Shown one piece after another: positions 52,278 through 61,128 of a stretch of 64,000 bases of DNA. The stretch comes from an uncultured Acidobacteriota bacterium (GTDB lineage: Bacteria; Acidobacteriota; Terriglobia; Bryobacterales; Bryobacteraceae). A program made the translations under genes and the position numbers. The stretch lies in contig CADEFT010000024.1 in assembly GCA_902826685.1 (NCBI GenBank), forward strand, positions 58,789-122,788, read 5' to 3'. Under the pieces are notes generated by a model. The model did not search any database, had not been told where the DNA came from, and saw only the letters and a list, made by a program, of their open reading frames with translations. Position 1 is the first letter of the stretch; each line of letters begins with the position of its first letter.

Positions 52278-53756
52278 ATGATCTCTCGCCGCAGGGCGCT
52301 TTCCGCGATGGCCGGTGCCTCCTCCTTCGCTCAGGCGCAGCCGCCGAAGAAGCGCAACGTCGTGTTCATTCTGAGTGACGATCATCGCTATGACGCGATG
52401 AGTTTCCTGAAAGGACAGGCGTGGCTGGAAACGCCGAATCTGGATGCGATGGCGCGCGACGGCGCGCACTTGAGAAACGCTTTCGTGACCACGGCGCTGT
52501 GTTCGCCCAGCCGCGCGTCGATTCTCACCGGCACCTATGCGCATCGCCACAAGATCGTCGACAACAACACGGCGATTCCCAAAGGCACGCGGTTTTTCCC
52601 GGAGTTGTTGCAGAAGGCCGGCTATCAGACCGGTTTCTTCGGCAAGTGGCACATGGGCGGAGCCGACGACGCGCCGCAACCCGGCTTTCACAAATGGGTC
52701 AGCTTTCGCGGGCAGGGAACCTACAGCCCCTCCCGCAACGGATTGAACGTCGATGGAAAGAGAGTGCCGCAGAAGGGCTACATCACCGACGAAATGACGG
52801 ACTATGCACTCGATTGGGCGCGCGGCTTGAAGGAAGATCAGCCGTTCTTTGTGTACCTGAGCCACAAAGCCGTCCACGCGCAGTTTGAGCCCGCGGCGCG
52901 CCACAAAGACAAGTTCAAGGGGAAGAAGTTCGAACCGCCGAAGACGATGGCTCCGGGGTCGGTGAAGAATGCGCCGATGTGGGTGCAGAACCAGCGCAAC
53001 TCCTGGCACGGCGTCGATTATCCGTATCATTCCGTGCTGGATATTCAGGAATACTACCAGCGCTACGCGGAGACGCTTTGCGCGGTAGACGACAGCGTGG
53101 GGCGCGTGATGAATTTTCTGCGCGAGCGCGATCTGTTCGACTCCACGCTGGTAATTTACATGGGCGACAACGGCTTTGCGTTTGGCGAACATGGGCTGAT
53201 CGACAAGCGCACGGCGTATGAGGAATCGATGCGCGTGCCGATGCTGGCGCACTGTCCGGAGTTGTTTTCCGGTTCGCAGCGGGTGTCTCAAGTGGTGGCG
53301 AATCTCGACATCATGCCGACGGTGCTCGATGCGGCCGGGGTGCCCGCTCCGCAGGGTCTGGATGGAGCGAGCTTCCTGCCGCTGCTGCAGAAGAAGCTCA
53401 CTCCCTGGCGGACCGAACTTCTGTATGAGTATTACTGGGAGCGGAACTTTCCGCAGACGCCGACGATTCACGCCCTGCGCGGCGACCGGTTCAAGTACAT
53501 CCATTGCCACGGCATCTGGGACATCGACGAATTGTACGATCTGCGCGAGGATCCGCTCGAAGCCAACAATCTGGTGTTCGCGCCCGAGCATCAGAAAACG
53601 CTGCGCGAGATGAATAAGCGACTGTTTGAAATTATGGAATCGACTGGCGGGATGCAGATTCCGCTGTATCCCGATAGCGGCGCACAAATGAACCTGCGGA
53701 ATCCGGACCGGCCGGGAGTGGCTCCGTTTCCGCCGCCTCTGGTTCGCAAGAAGTAG
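52278..53756 (+). CDS. Arylsulfatase (type I, formylglycine-dependent)
   Basis: 492 residues from ATG 52278. The N-terminus MISRRRALSAMAGASSFAQA is a Tat-like signal. Metal ligands Asp34-Asp35 (FILSDDHRYD); Cys75-x-Pro-x-Arg (LCSPSRASILTGTY) is the motif converted to formylglycine. Also FFGKWHMGG, and YMGDNGFAFGEHGL for the second metal pair. Full-length S1-family enzyme, predicted periplasmic. Needs an anaerobic or aerobic maturase encoded elsewhere. It directly follows a receptor gene. Confidence 0.93.
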   Translation: MISRRRALSAMAGASSFAQAQPPKKRNVVFILSDDHRYDAMSFLKGQAWLETPNLDAMARDGAHLRNAFVTTALCSPSRASILTGTYAHRHKIVDNNTAIPKGTRFFPELLQKAGYQTGFFGKWHMGGADDAPQPGFHKWVSFRGQGTYSPSRNGLNVDGKRVPQKGYITDEMTDYALDWARGLKEDQPFFVYLSHKAVHAQFEPAARHKDKFKGKKFEPPKTMAPGSVKNAPMWVQNQRNSWHGVDYPYHSVLDIQEYYQRYAETLCAVDDSVGRVMNFLRERDLFDSTLVIYMGDNGFAFGEHGLIDKRTAYEESMRVPMLAHCPELFSGSQRVSQVVANLDIMPTVLDAAGVPAPQGLDGASFLPLLQKKLTPWRTELLYEYYWERNFPQTPTIHALRGDRFKYIHCHGIWDIDELYDLREDPLEANNLVFAPEHQKTLREMNKRLFEIMESTGGMQIPLYPDSGAQMNLRNPDRPGVAPFPPPLVRKK

Positions 53757-53765
53757 CGTGGGTTG

Positions 53766-54731
53766 ATGAATCACATCTTGATTTGCAGTGTCTGGCTGAG
53801 CTACGCCTGTCTATCGGCTTCCAGTGTATGGACATCGATGCCCATCGAAGGCGCGGAAGGTGGGGAACGGCTTTTCCCCCTCTCAGACAACGAGTGGTGG
53901 CTCGCTTCAGGCACGGACGTGTTACTTCGCACGCAAAACGGCGGCATCTCGTGGCGAACAGTCAAAATCCATCCCGGCGGAATCGAGATTGTGGCAATGC
54001 ACTTCGTGGATAGTAGGACCGGGTGGGCGGCTGGAGCCGACAAAGGCGCTGCCGTGATCATGCGAACGGATGATGGAGGGTCTTCCTGGAAAGAGAGCTA
54101 CCGAGAGCCAAGAGCAAAAAGCGTTTTCATCGACATTCGTTTTTCGGAAGACGTTGGTCTGGCTGTCGGGCGGGTCGAGATTGAAGGTAAGTCTGTCGCG
54201 TTGGCGCTTATCAGCCGCGATCGAGGCCGGAACTGGACGGTTACCGGCATCGATCAGCCACAGGATATCTGTTTCAGGCGGGTCCGGTTTGACAGGCATG
54301 GGGACGGTTGGGCGGTTGGAGGGCGACGTGTGTACTCGATGCGCCGGGACTCGGGCGACTGGAAAGTTTCGTACGAGGCCGCCAACGGCGCCGCGGAACT
54401 GAACGGTCTTGCGACCGTTGGTGATCGCCTCTTCGTTTCGGGAGGGTGGGGATTGGTCTTGCGGTCGGAGAACCACGGCAAGTCTTGGCAACAGGTAGGA
54501 CCTGCCGCTGCAAGGGAGGTTTACCTCTGGTCCGTTGCATTTCAGGATGAGCGGCGGGGTTGGGTGTGCGGTGACCACGGACAGGTGTACGGCACCATCG
54601 ATGCTGGCAACACGTGGGTCGAAGAACGCCGAGGCGGTCCGTTCCTTCGCGACGTGGAGGTATCGAAGCAGCGTGCGATCGTAACTGGTGACAGAGGGGT
54701 GGTCGCGGTACGGTCGCTAAACCAGAAGTAA
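53766..54731 (+). CDS. YCF48/BNR-like exported beta-propeller protein
   Basis: 321 residues. Start ATG 53766 (a TTG precedes it); signal or lipoprotein leader MNHILICSVWLSYACLSASS with Cys15. Repeats with the BNR Asp-box pattern: LLRTQNGGISWRTVKI, IMRTDDGGSSWKESYR, LISRDRGRNWTVTGI, LRSENHGKSWQQVG, GTIDAGNTWVEERRG. These are the YCF48/HCF136-like type. The role is unknown; propellers of this kind bind proteins or glycans. By eye it is less GC-rich in third positions than its neighbours, so it may have been acquired. Confidence 0.75.
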   Translation: MNHILICSVWLSYACLSASSVWTSMPIEGAEGGERLFPLSDNEWWLASGTDVLLRTQNGGISWRTVKIHPGGIEIVAMHFVDSRTGWAAGADKGAAVIMRTDDGGSSWKESYREPRAKSVFIDIRFSEDVGLAVGRVEIEGKSVALALISRDRGRNWTVTGIDQPQDICFRRVRFDRHGDGWAVGGRRVYSMRRDSGDWKVSYEAANGAAELNGLATVGDRLFVSGGWGLVLRSENHGKSWQQVGPAAAREVYLWSVAFQDERRGWVCGDHGQVYGTIDAGNTWVEERRGGPFLRDVEVSKQRAIVTGDRGVVAVRSLNQK

Positions 54732-55283
54732 CTATTCGACGTGAAGCCGTGCTTGCCGCGCGGCGGCGCCGGCGAATAGAATCTCGACGCGCGCGACCGC
54801 CTGGCGGGGCCAGCGTGTCCCGGCCACCACCGGCCATCGTGCTTCACCGGGCTCGCGTAGCGCGGTCTCTTCGCGATGCAGCATCTCACCGTTTTTTCCC
54901 GAGACGATCAGGCGCAGGTAGGCGCGGGCGGGAACGCGGCAGACGACGGTGAAGGCGGCCTTGGTCTGGAACGCAACCGACAACAGATGCCTGGGAACGG
55001 CCTCTTCGCGCGCGCCTGCGTCGATCCATCGGGCGATGGCGGCAATCTCCTCCCCCTTCAAGGGCGGCGCGTCGAGCGGCATTCGTTTGGCGCGCCGGCC
55101 GTCGAGGAATTCCATCAGCAGGCTCCTCGAAGCGTCGCCCGGCAGGATGATTCGCCCCATTCCACCCCCAGCCATAAGCCCCTGGTGGCTCGACGTATCG
55201 AGTCCGCCGGCGGAAGTGCCCGGCGGCGCGGCGTGGCAATGGTTGCAGTGGAAGGCGAAGATGAGGGCAATCGCGTCGAACAT
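54732..55283 (-). CDS. Small planctomycete-type cytochrome c domain protein
   Basis: 183 residues from ATG 55283. Haem site CNHCH (Cys13-x2-Cys16-His17), followed by the PSCyt1 pattern GRIILPGDASRSLLMEFLDG, RMPLDAPPLKGEEIAAIARW with the distal Met in it. The C-terminal 80 residues are a beta-rich segment. With this start the haem motif falls only 13 residues in and no usable signal peptide is present. An upstream ATG at 55352 would add 23 residues including RR and overlap the divergent gene. The start is therefore unsure. Confidence 0.72.
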   Translation of the reverse strand: MFDAIALIFAFHCNHCHAAPPGTSAGGLDTSSHQGLMAGGGMGRIILPGDASRSLLMEFLDGRRAKRMPLDAPPLKGEEIAAIARWIDAGAREEAVPRHLLSVAFQTKAAFTVVCRVPARAYLRLIVSGKNGEMLHREETALREPGEARWPVVAGTRWPRQAVARVEILFAGAAARQARLHVE

Positions 55284-55309
55284 CGCTAGCCGATGGTATA
55301 TTTGTGCCG

Positions 55310-56422
55310 ATGAAACGCGCAAGCCTTTTTCTGCTGATCGCCGCTGCCGCATCGGCGGCCGAGCGGGGCAAGCCGGTGGGAGGCGTGGAGCGCCTGCTCT
55401 ACGTCACCGACAAAGAGAACATCAGCGTCTACGACATCAACGACGGCCACAAGTTCGTTCGCAAGCTGATCGTTCCGGAAACGGGCGGGTATAAGGGAAT
55501 CTCGGCCAGCCCGCAGCTTGGCATGCTGTACGTCACGTCGAATCTGAAAGACGACCTGGTGGCGATCGATCTCAAAACCGAACAAGTCGTATGGCGCAAG
55601 AAGCACGGCAAGTATCCCGATTCGATGGCCATCACGCCCGACGGCTTGCGCCTCTACGTGCCTTACCGCGACGAGAATTACTGGCTGGTGGTGGATGCCA
55701 AGACGGGCGATGCGATCCGCAAGATCACCATCACCAACGGCGCTAACTATACCGATGGATGGCCGATCGGCAGCACGGGCCCGCACAACACCTGGTGCAA
55801 TCCGGACGGCTCCCGCATGTACATGGAAGTGCTCACCATGCCGTACGTCTATATCGTCGATACCAAGACGGATCAGGTCATCGGACGTAGCGGACCGTAC
55901 TCGAAGGGCATTCGTCCGTTCGCCGTCAGCGACGATGAGAAGTACATTTACGCCAACGTGGACCGTCTGCTTGGTTTCGAGATCGGACTCGGGAAAACCG
56001 AGAAGGGCTGGGGCGGTCCGATGATCGAACGGGTGGAGGCGAGCGTTCCACCGGAGCGGCTGGCGCAGATGCCGAATCCACCCAGGCGCAAGCCGCATTC
56101 CACGCCAAGCCATGGCGTGAACATACGGCCCGATCAGAAAGAAGTCTGGGTGGTGGACGGCGTGTACGGATACGTCTACGCCTACGACGTGACCAAGCGG
56201 CCCGCGCGGCTGGTGGCCAATATCCCGCTGTTCAAGGAGCCTTCCGAGCATCCGCATCCGGGCTGGGTTTCGTTTAGCGTGGACGGAAAGTACGCCTATC
56301 CGGACGGCGGCGCGGTGGTGGACGCGATGACCCACAAGATCGTAGCGCGCATTCCGACGAGTGAAAAGTTGCTCGAAATCCAGTTCAAGGATGGTGTGGC
56401 GGTGAAGGCTGGCCACCGGTAG
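55310..56422 (+). CDS. Secreted YncE-like seven-bladed beta-propeller protein
   Basis: 370 residues from ATG 55310 (GTG at 55304 is possible). Signal peptide MKRASLFLLIAAAASAAERG. Repeats of the form LLYVTDKENISVYDINDG, MLYVTSNLKDDLVAIDL, MAITPDGLRLYVPY and WVVDGVYGYVYAYD are typical of YncE/NHL-like propellers. It probably binds a protein or DNA/glycan; no catalysis is implied. It stops 11 bases before the receptor gene at 56434, with which it is likely co-transcribed, and is divergent from the small cytochrome. Confidence 0.83.
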   Translation: MKRASLFLLIAAAASAAERGKPVGGVERLLYVTDKENISVYDINDGHKFVRKLIVPETGGYKGISASPQLGMLYVTSNLKDDLVAIDLKTEQVVWRKKHGKYPDSMAITPDGLRLYVPYRDENYWLVVDAKTGDAIRKITITNGANYTDGWPIGSTGPHNTWCNPDGSRMYMEVLTMPYVYIVDTKTDQVIGRSGPYSKGIRPFAVSDDEKYIYANVDRLLGFEIGLGKTEKGWGGPMIERVEASVPPERLAQMPNPPRRKPHSTPSHGVNIRPDQKEVWVVDGVYGYVYAYDVTKRPARLVANIPLFKEPSEHPHPGWVSFSVDGKYAYPDGGAVVDAMTHKIVARIPTSEKLLEIQFKDGVAVKAGHR

Positions 56423-56433
56423 CCTCTGATAGA

Positions 56434-59400
56434 ATGGCCGCCATGTCGATTCGCTTTGGCTTCGTTGCCGCTATCGTTCCGTTTTTACTATCCGCACAAG
56501 ATTTCCGGTCCACTCTCGAAGGAACCATCTCCGATCCCACTCAGGCCGCCGTCGCCGGAGCCGCTGTCACGCTTCGAAACACCGAGACCGGGCAGGAACG
56601 CTCGGCCGTCAGCGGATCCGACGGTGGGTATCTGTTTCAGTTTCTCGCTCCCGGCAAATATGCCCTCACCGTGAAGGCGCCGGGCTTTCGCACCAACGTG
56701 CGGCAGGGTTTGGAACTGGCGGTGACGCAGACGCGGCGCGAAGACGTGGCGATGCAATTGGGCGATACGGCGGAAACGGTCAACGTGGTGGCGGATGTGG
56801 CGGTTGTCGAGACCGATTCGACCGCGCTCGGCACGGCCATCCGGCAGGAGATTCGCGACAACCTGCCGCTGAAGGGCCGGAGTTCGCTCTTCATGTTCAC
56901 GCTCACGCCCGGCGTGGTGAACAACCGCTACGGCGAGGATACGCGTCCCAACGACACGATCACCAATATTTTCTTTTCCGCCAATGGCGCGCCGGTGGCC
57001 GCCACCGACGTATTCGTCGATGGCGCGGCGAACACGGTGAACGTCAATCGCGGCGTGAACATCTCGCAGTGGGTGCCTTCGGTGGACTCGATCTCGGAGT
57101 TCAAGCTGGAGATGGGTACGCTCTCGGCTGAGTATGGGCGCAGCGGCGGCAGCATCACCAATATCGTGATTCGCAGCGGAACCAACGCCCTGCATGGCAC
57201 CGCCTATGAGTTTTTCCGCAATTCGGCGCTCGATGCCAACCTGTATTTCGCGCGCGGCCAGGGCCGCAAGCTGGCGGCATTCGGCGCCAATACTTTCGGT
57301 TTCTCGCTGGGCGGGCCGGTGCTGATTCCCAAGCTTTACGACGGGCGGAATAAGACGTTCTGGTTCACCAGCTATGAAGGCGCTCGCGAGGGCAACGGGC
57401 AGGACAACACGCTGACAGTGCCGAGCGCGCGCATGCGCACCGGCGATTTCTCGGAAGTGCAGCAGGCGATCTACGATCCTTTTTCGGTGGCCGCGGTCAA
57501 CGGCACTCCCACGCGCACGCCTTTTGCCGGCAACCAGGTGCCCGCCAACCGGCAGGATCCGGTGGCGTTGAAGATCATGTCTTTTTGGCCAACGCCCAAC
57601 CGCCCGGGCGCAAGCGCCGCTCAGCCCTGGGTCAATAACTACGGTTTCTCCGGCAAGTGGCCGCGGAACTATGACATGTTCGTCGCCAAGGTGGATCACC
57701 GCTTCTCGGAGGCCTGGTCCACCTTCTTTCGCATGAACAAGGGTAAAGGGAAGCTGATCTTCCCCAACGATTTCGATGGTGTCGCCACGCAGGGGCGGAA
57801 CCTGGTGAACCGTCCGCACGTGGGATTTTCCGTGGGTAACACGGTGCTGCTCAATCCGCGCACCACGCTTGATTTGAGGCTGGGCTATGCCTACGGCAAA
57901 GAAGACAATGCGCCGTGGTCGGAAGGATTCGACTTAGCTTCCCTGGGCTTTGCGCCGCAGTTTGTGAACCTGGTGCAGTCGGCGGCGTTTCCCACCATCG
58001 GCATTACCGGATTCAACGGCTTGGCCAACAGCCCGCTCATCCAAGACGTAGGCCACACCTATTTTCTGCAGTCGAACGTGGCGCATCAGGCCGGTAAACA
58101 CCTGCTGAAGATCGGCGCCGATATCCGTATGCTCTATGGGAACTTTTTCCGCAACACGAATCCCAGCGGATCGTTCTCCTTCTCGAATGCCTGGACCAAC
58201 GGGCCGTCGGCGCTCACTCCCACCGCCGGCACCGGCTTCCCGATGGCTTCGTTCCTCACCGGCATGGGCGGCGGGTCGCTGGCCAACAATACCGGCGTCT
58301 CGATCATCAACAAATACTACGGCTTCTTCCTGCAGGACGACTATCGGGTCAATTCAAAGCTGACTTTGAACATGGGCCTGCGCTATGAGTACGAAGTGCC
58401 GCGCACCGAACGCTACAATCGCGCCACGCGCGGCTTTGACCGCACGGCGGCGAATCCGCTTCGGGTGCCCGGTTTGAACCTGACGGGCGGCCTGGTTTAC
58501 GCGGGAGTCGAAGGACGTCCGCGCGAGATCTATAACCTGGACCGGAACAACTTCGCGCCGCGAATCGGATTCGCCTATACGCTGGCGCAGAAGACGGTGG
58601 TGCGTGGCGGCTACGCGCTTCACTACATCCCGGTGGTCGGGTCGGTGGATCCGGTCGGCTACTCCACCACCACCAGCCTGGTGGCTTCTCAGGATGGCTT
58701 CACACCGCGAGACCGGCTGAGCAATCCGTTTCCCAATGGACTGGCGGCGCGGACGGGCAACTCGCTGGGCCTGGCGACGCTGGTGGGACAAGGGATTTCC
58801 TTCGTCGACCCCAGCGACGTCACGCCGCTGCTGCACACCTGGAACTTCAATATCCAGCGCGAAGTGTTCTCGAAATCGCTGCTGCAGGTGGGCTACGTGG
58901 GCAGCCGCGGAATTCACATTACTTCCGATCCGCAGGTGGGGATCTCGGAAAACATCAACCAGGTGCCGTCGCAATTTCTTTCGATGGGCCGCGCGCTGCT
59001 CGATCCGGTGGCGAACCCGTTTCAGGGTCTCATCACGGTGGGCCAGTTGGCGGGAGCCACGGTGCAGCGGCAGCAATTGCTGCGTCCATTTCCTCAGTTT
59101 CTCGACATCACGCGCAACGTGCCGGCCTTCGGCAACACGGTGTATCACTCGCTGCAGACCAAGTTCGAACAGCGGATGTGGCACGGCCTGACGACCATCG
59201 TGTCGCACACCTTCAGCAAGAACATCGGCGATATCGGCCCCTATCAGAATCACAACAACCGCCGGATCGAACGTTCCGTGACGGCCTTCGACGTGCCGCA
59301 CCGGCTGACGGTGACCACCAGTTGGGATGTGCCGGTGGGGCGCGGCCGCAAGTATCTGGGCAGTAGTTCGAAGGCAATCGACCTGATGTTCGGGCAGTGG

Positions 59401-59856
59401 AATCTCGCTACGTTCAGCACGTTCCAATCCGGTTTCGCGATGAGCTTCGGCCTCAATCAGAACACGTTGTTCCTGGCGGGCGCCGGCGGACAGCGGCCGA
59501 ATGCGGTTGGCGATCCGAAGGCGGGCATCAGCGGCGCAATTGTCGACCGGCTGGGCGCTTACTTCAATACGGCCGCCTTTGCGCAGCCCGCCGATTTCAC
59601 GTTCGGCAACACGGGCCAGCGGACGCCGTGGCTGCGCGTGCCGGGCATGAATAACATCAACCTGACGCTGACCAAGCAATTCGCCGTGACCGAGCGGGTG
59701 AAAGTAAACCTGCGCGCGTCCTCGTTCAACCTGGCCAATCATCCGGTGTTTGCCGGACCGAACACGACGTTCGGCGCGCTGGGCCAGTTCGGGCGGATTT
59801 CCGGCCAGGCCAACCTCAGCCGCCAAACCGAACTGGTGCTGCGCGTGATTTTTTAA
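56434..59856 (+). CDS. Oar-like TonB-dependent receptor
   Basis: 1140 residues. Start ATG 56434 or 56443 (MSIRFGFVAAIVPFLLSAQ is the signal peptide in either case). Carboxypeptidase-regulatory-like domain at about 22-110 (LEGTISDPTQAAVAGAAVTL). Plug: DNLPLKGRSSLFMFTLTPGV, VFVDGAANTVNVNRG, SGGSITNIVIRSGTNALHG; barrel to TELVLRVIF. It follows a propeller gene by 11 bases, suggesting an uptake unit. It overlaps the convergent DUF2959 gene by four bases. Confidence 0.92.
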   Translation: MAAMSIRFGFVAAIVPFLLSAQDFRSTLEGTISDPTQAAVAGAAVTLRNTETGQERSAVSGSDGGYLFQFLAPGKYALTVKAPGFRTNVRQGLELAVTQTRREDVAMQLGDTAETVNVVADVAVVETDSTALGTAIRQEIRDNLPLKGRSSLFMFTLTPGVVNNRYGEDTRPNDTITNIFFSANGAPVAATDVFVDGAANTVNVNRGVNISQWVPSVDSISEFKLEMGTLSAEYGRSGGSITNIVIRSGTNALHGTAYEFFRNSALDANLYFARGQGRKLAAFGANTFGFSLGGPVLIPKLYDGRNKTFWFTSYEGAREGNGQDNTLTVPSARMRTGDFSEVQQAIYDPFSVAAVNGTPTRTPFAGNQVPANRQDPVALKIMSFWPTPNRPGASAAQPWVNNYGFSGKWPRNYDMFVAKVDHRFSEAWSTFFRMNKGKGKLIFPNDFDGVATQGRNLVNRPHVGFSVGNTVLLNPRTTLDLRLGYAYGKEDNAPWSEGFDLASLGFAPQFVNLVQSAAFPTIGITGFNGLANSPLIQDVGHTYFLQSNVAHQAGKHLLKIGADIRMLYGNFFRNTNPSGSFSFSNAWTNGPSALTPTAGTGFPMASFLTGMGGGSLANNTGVSIINKYYGFFLQDDYRVNSKLTLNMGLRYEYEVPRTERYNRATRGFDRTAANPLRVPGLNLTGGLVYAGVEGRPREIYNLDRNNFAPRIGFAYTLAQKTVVRGGYALHYIPVVGSVDPVGYSTTTSLVASQDGFTPRDRLSNPFPNGLAARTGNSLGLATLVGQGISFVDPSDVTPLLHTWNFNIQREVFSKSLLQVGYVGSRGIHITSDPQVGISENINQVPSQFLSMGRALLDPVANPFQGLITVGQLAGATVQRQQLLRPFPQFLDITRNVPAFGNTVYHSLQTKFEQRMWHGLTTIVSHTFSKNIGDIGPYQNHNNRRIERSVTAFDVPHRLTVTTSWDVPVGRGRKYLGSSSKAIDLMFGQWNLATFSTFQSGFAMSFGLNQNTLFLAGAGGQRPNAVGDPKAGISGAIVDRLGAYFNTAAFAQPADFTFGNTGQRTPWLRVPGMNNINLTLTKQFAVTERVKVNLRASSFNLANHPVFAGPNTTFGALGQFGRISGQANLSRQTELVLRVIF

Positions 59857-60497
59857 TCCGCCTGCTGCCCCATCGACTTGATAAAGGCGTCGGACTCGGC
59901 GATTGACGCTTCGATGTCCTTGACCAGGGCCGTCACTTCGCCGTCGATCTTAAGCACGTTGTTCTTCAGCGACGAGATGGCCTTGGCATTCAGGTTGTGC
60001 TTGAGAAACAGCACCTGATCGCGGAAGGCGCCGAGCACCGGATCCATCTTCGATTCCGATTCATGCATCTTGCGGACCAGGGCGGCATAGCGGCGCTCGG
60101 TTTCGGAGCGGATTTCCTGGCTGCGGCTGCGCAAGTCGCGGCTGCCGATGGCGGCGATCTCTTTGTCCCATTCCTTGAACAGATCGCCGGCCACCTTCTC
60201 GATGGAGCGGATGCCTTCATTCACATCCTTGGCTCGGCCTTCGGAGCGCTCCAGTTCCTTGTTGAGCTTGTTGTAAACGTCCTCGAGTTTGCCGCCTTTG
60301 AAGCCTGAAACCGATTGGAAGGCTTCGAGGGCGCTCTGAAACTGCTCCTTGGCTTCGTTCTGATCCTTGCGCGCGGCTTCGACGCGGCGCACCAGAATGT
60401 CGCGCTTCTCGCGGCCGATTTTTTCGTTGGCGGCATAGTACAGACGCGTGCAGGCGAAGTTGGCAATCAGCAGGAGGGCGCAGAGCAGGAGGCGCAT
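59853..60497 (-). CDS. DUF2959 lipoprotein, coiled coil
   Basis: 214 residues. Lipobox LLLIANFAC with Cys16. The rest is almost entirely charged helix (KRDILVRRVEAARKDQNEAK, DLRSRSQEIRSETERRYAAL), characteristic of DUF2959. Probably a periplasmic lipoprotein; role unknown. It starts four bases after the acetyltransferase stop and is probably the second gene of that unit. Confidence 0.8.
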   Translation of the reverse strand: MRLLLCALLLIANFACTRLYYAANEKIGREKRDILVRRVEAARKDQNEAKEQFQSALEAFQSVSGFKGGKLEDVYNKLNKELERSEGRAKDVNEGIRSIEKVAGDLFKEWDKEIAAIGSRDLRSRSQEIRSETERRYAALVRKMHESESKMDPVLGAFRDQVLFLKHNLNAKAISSLKNNVLKIDGEVTALVKDIEASIAESDAFIKSMGQQAD

Positions 60498-60501
60498 TTC
60501 C

Positions 60502-61089
60502 TCATGATACTCCGAGCTTCCTTTCTAGCCTTTCTTTGACGCCCGGCCATTCGTCGTCGATCACGGCGAACCAGACGGTATCGCGGTTGCGGCCGGTGGC
60601 GGTGATCATGTGCTTGCGGAAGATGCCTTCCTGCCGTGCCCCGATGCGCAGAATGGCGGCGCGGGAACGCTCGTTGAGCACGTCGGTCTTGAGTTCGACG
60701 CGCAGGCAGCCCAGAGTCTCGAAGGCGTGGCGCAGCATGAGGTATTTCGCTTCGGTGTTCAGGGCGGTGCGCTGCCAGGGGGCGGCAAGCCATGTGGAGC
60801 CGATCTCCAGCCGCTTGTGCGCCATGTCGACGTTCATGTAGCGGGTGCTGCCGGCGACACGGCCCGAGGCGCGGTCGATGGTGGCAAAGGGCAGCTCGGT
60901 TCCAGCCTCGCGGGCCCGCAGCGCCGATTCGACATACGCGCGCATGGACGCCTCATCGAGGCAGGCTGTGTTGGTCCAGCGCCACAACTCGGGATCGAGG
61001 CCTACTTCGCACAAGGCGGGGAGATGGTCCAGGCTCAGCGGCTCGAGCCGTACGCTTGCGCCTTTGAGCGTGACAGAAGAAATCTGCAT
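60502..61089 (-). CDS. GNAT-family N-acetyltransferase (RimJ/RimL-like)
   Basis: 195 residues. GNAT pattern: VRLEPLSLDHLPALCEV, then VAGSTRYMNVDMAHKRLEIG, AKYLMLRHAFETLGCLRVEL and NERSRAAILRIGARQEGIFR. This is the branch that acetylates protein N-termini or antibiotics with acetyl-CoA. Cytoplasmic. First of a two-gene unit with the DUF2959 lipoprotein; divergent from the SMP-30 gene. Confidence 0.9.
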   Translation of the reverse strand: MQISSVTLKGASVRLEPLSLDHLPALCEVGLDPELWRWTNTACLDEASMRAYVESALRAREAGTELPFATIDRASGRVAGSTRYMNVDMAHKRLEIGSTWLAAPWQRTALNTEAKYLMLRHAFETLGCLRVELKTDVLNERSRAAILRIGARQEGIFRKHMITATGRNRDTVWFAVIDDEWPGVKERLERKLGVS

Positions 61090-61128
61090 GGTTCTCCGAT
61101 GATGGCACGTACGATATGATGTCCTTCG

